From an uncultured Gemmataceae bacterium (GTDB lineage: Bacteria; Planctomycetota; Planctomycetia; Gemmatales; Gemmataceae), in assembly GCA_937923405.1 (NCBI GenBank), contig CALDUY010000015.1:1-64000 (forward strand): 64,000 nt of DNA. The letters are read 5' to 3'. The notes beneath the pieces were generated by a model that worked only from the letters and a program-made list of their open reading frames with translations, searched no databases and was not told the origin of the DNA. Position numbers and translations under genes: made by a program. Positions 62,030 to 64,000 of the stretch are shown one piece after another. How positions within the stretch are numbered: position 1 is the first letter of the stretch; each line of letters begins with the position of its first letter.

Positions 62030-64000
62030 CTAGTTGTCGAATATGCCAGCATCGAAGGCCGGTTGGGTTGGCTCCGGCAATGGCACGGCAGCCACGGTCA
62101 ATCCCGTCTCTCCTTCCACTACATCCGCAGCGTGAGCGTACTGAATCATTTCATCCGTGCTAGCCGGATCCACCGCGCGACAACTTGCGGTTAATCGGTC
62201 GGCAATGTCGCGCATTTCTGTTTGCCACTCCTCAGAGGTAATCTCCTCAGGGCAAACCTGGGCAAATTCACCACAAAGCAAGATCAATCGCAACAAATGC
62301 CGAAAGATGATTCCTTCCTGTTTGATGAGATCCCGAGTGCGAACATAGAGATTGAAATTTCCCGCATAGGTTTTCAATAATTCCCCCGCGCTCCAGACAG
62401 CAAGAGTATTAACATCCGTTACTTCGGGATGAGTAGCATCGAACAGTAAGCGTAATTTGTCAGCTAAGGCCGGCGGGCGATTTTCCCAGCCGATCTCTTC
62501 CTCGTCCTCGTCGTCTTCGGATTTAGGCAGGGGAGCCGCCATTAGTCCACGTTGAATCAGCAAATCGTTCAAGCGATTGACGGCCAACGGTCCTGGTGGC
62601 AAATGTTCCTCCCACGGCACGCGCACCGAACGCAAGATCGCTCGTGGCATCTCCAACACGCTCTCGAAGGCCTGGATTCGTTCGTCGCGATTGGCAATTC
62701 CCAGATGCTGGAGCAAAAATGCGCCATAAAGTGGGTGAATACTCCGAAATACGAGCAGCGTATCTAACTTAGCCGTCGGATAAGCCCGAATCACTTCGTA
62801 ATCGCCGAGTTGATCCCGTGACGGCGGAGTCGGCTCCAGAGTGACGAACTGATGATCGGCCAGCGTCAAAAGCATCCGATCGAGCTGTTTTTCCCCGGCA
62901 CGGATTCGGGCGTCATCCATTAGTCGCTTATGAACCACTCGTCGCACCGTGGCTACCTCGGGCGAGAGTTTCAACCAATAAGCCAGCAACCGCCAGGGCA
63001 GCGGCCCTTTGCTGTAGAGCTTGCCTGGCGGCGCTGCTTGCAACTGCTTGAATTGGCCCTCCGTCCAGTAGACGATCTTGTCCGACTTGGTTGGTTTCTT
63101 CTTTTTCAGAGCCTTTTTCGCCTTAATTAGGTTGGGGTCTTTGGTGGTTTCTGGAATCTGGTCATACTTCTCCTGCCAGCGTAGTAGGCGAACATCATCC
63201 TCATGAGCGATGGCGTAAACGTAGCCCTTATCGTCGAACTGAGGCCGCCCCGCGCGACCGAAAATTTGATGGGCTGTACTCGACTCAATTAATTTCTCCT
63301 TGCCGGGTGGTCCTTTCACCAGCGAGGTCAGCACTACGGTACGAGCCGGCAAGTTGATGCCCGCCGCCAGCGTTTCTGTGCAGACGCAGACTGTGAGCAG
63401 TTTCTTCTCGAACAGTTCCTCAACCACGCGACGATACTTGCCCAACATGCCGGCATGATGCACGCCCACCCCACGACGAAGAATTTGCTTAAGTTTTGGT
63501 CCAACGCCTTCACGCCAGTCCAGTTTGTCGACGCGGTCGTTGAGCAGACCTTTTACCCCCGGAGGCAACAGATCCAACCCTTTCAGCATCTCCGCGACGT
63601 TCCAGCACTCATCGCGATTAAAGCAAAACACCAGCGCAGGTGTGGTTCGAGCCTCGCCTTCTCCTTTGGCCATCTTCACCAACTGGTCGCCGAGAAACTC
63701 GTCGTTCACCCAGCGAAAGGTAAGCGGCACTTTGCGTTCCTTGCTCTCAACTAAGGTGAGCTTGCGCTGATGGCAGCGATCCAACCAGCTGAGAAATTCC
63801 GGCGCGTTGCCGACTGTGGCCGAGAGCAACAATAGTCGGACGTGAGCCGGCAGCAAGGCCAAGGACAACTCCCAGACGATGCCTCGATGTAGATCGGCGA
63901 AGTTATGAAACTCATCCATCACCACCGTCGAGACCTGGGAAAAGTCGAATGTCTCACTTAAAGGATCACTAGGAGATCTAAAATGGAGCAAACGATTGAG
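62030..64000 (-). CDS. superfamily 2 DEAD/DEAH-box helicase, Ski2-like (5' part outside window)
   Basis: The C-terminal portion of a helicase, with the N-terminal Walker A region beyond the right edge. Motif II is VVMDEFHNF, motif III LLLLSATVGN, then the second RecA domain: PALVFCFNRDECWNVAEMLK, GVGVHHAGMLGKYRRVVEEL, LTVCVCTETLAAGINLPART and HQIFGRAGRPQFDDKGYVYA (motif VI QxxGRAGR). A long C-terminal region of about 350 residues follows. This matches Ski2/Mtr4-like RNA or DNA helicases. Reading runs in frame to the last base of the window, so the start is not visible. First visible gene of a helicase-NUDIX-zinc ribbon run. Confidence 0.93.
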   Translation of the reverse strand, partial: LNRLLHFRSPSDPLSETFDFSQVSTVVMDEFHNFADLHRGIVWELSLALLPAHVRLLLLSATVGNAPEFLSWLDRCHQRKLTLVESKERKVPLTFRWVNDEFLGDQLVKMAKGEGEARTTPALVFCFNRDECWNVAEMLKGLDLLPPGVKGLLNDRVDKLDWREGVGPKLKQILRRGVGVHHAGMLGKYRRVVEELFEKKLLTVCVCTETLAAGINLPARTVVLTSLVKGPPGKEKLIESSTAHQIFGRAGRPQFDDKGYVYAIAHEDDVRLLRWQEKYDQIPETTKDPNLIKAKKALKKKKPTKSDKIVYWTEGQFKQLQAAPPGKLYSKGPLPWRLLAYWLKLSPEVATVRRVVHKRLMDDARIRAGEKQLDRMLLTLADHQFVTLEPTPPSRDQLGDYEVIRAYPTAKLDTLLVFRSIHPLYGAFLLQHLGIANRDERIQAFESVLEMPRAILRSVRVPWEEHLPPGPLAVNRLNDLLIQRGLMAAPLPKSEDDEDEEEIGWENRPPALADKLRLLFDATHPEVTDVNTLAVWSAGELLKTYAGNFNLYVRTRDLIKQEGIIFRHLLRLILLCGEFAQVCPEEITSEEWQTEMRDIADRLTASCRAVDPASTDEMIQYAHAADVVEGETGLTVAAVPLPEPTQPAFDAGIFDN

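Overview
The window looks like chromosome of a planctomycete, most likely near Gemmata. Supporting signs are two DUF1559 pseudopilin-like proteins, a DUF4058 protein, a secreted protein with tandem DUF4159 domains, a bacterial tetrahydromethanopterin (H4MPT) C1 enzyme (FhcD), an extended CsrA, many secreted proteins of unknown function, and a GC-rich composition. The genus is an inference. About 57 protein genes are supported. I see no rRNA or tRNA gene, no insertion sequence with a transposase and no CRISPR array.

Layout. 1-1.6 kb: an AT-rich edge with a small secreted protein and a DUF1559 protein. 1.8-5.7 kb: glgX (glycogen debranching) divergent from rho. 5.8-12 kb: a beta-propeller lactonase, an overlapping pair of 5-formyl-H4F cyclo-ligase and fhcD, a proline-rich lipoprotein with a degenerate phosphatase fold, and a PLP trans-sulfuration enzyme. 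12-21 kb: a hybrid histidine kinase without a sensor domain, NamZ-type muramidase and a Na+/solute symporter, fabF, a short GNAT, and an ECF sigma/anti-sigma-like pair. 21.5-28 kb: csrA, a methyltransferase strikingly like mycobacterial cyclopropane mycolic acid synthases, the DUF4159 protein, a glutaminyl-cyclase-like M28 protein and a C45 acyltransferase. 28-35.6 kb: a complete phosphate regulon pstSCAB-phoR-pstB2-phoU-phoB behind a candidate PHO box. 35.9-44.2 kb: DUF4058, DUF1559, an OB-like protein, a B12-binding radical SAM protein, a GH63-like glucosidase, a pteridine-reductase-like SDR and scpB. 44.3-53.5 kb: nuoHJKLMN, the membrane arm of complex I. 53.5-64 kb: a helical protein, TatD, pyrE, an Ig-like secreted protein, a long coiled-coil protein, a degenerate M48/alpha-beta hydrolase fusion, a small AT-hook-like protein, then a minus-strand run of helicase, NUDIX and zinc ribbon that leaves the window.

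The most interesting observation is in complex I. NuoH, J, L, M and N all carry large extra hydrophilic segments. When placed on the topology known from E. coli complex I, every major one falls on the extracytoplasmic face, and NuoH even has a signal peptide. This suggests a coordinated external cap on the proton-pumping arm. Other notable points are the FhcD/cyclo-ligase coupling, the mycobacterial-type CmaA homologue, a three-copy MITE-like element built around REP hairpins, and two PstB ATPases in one pst operon.
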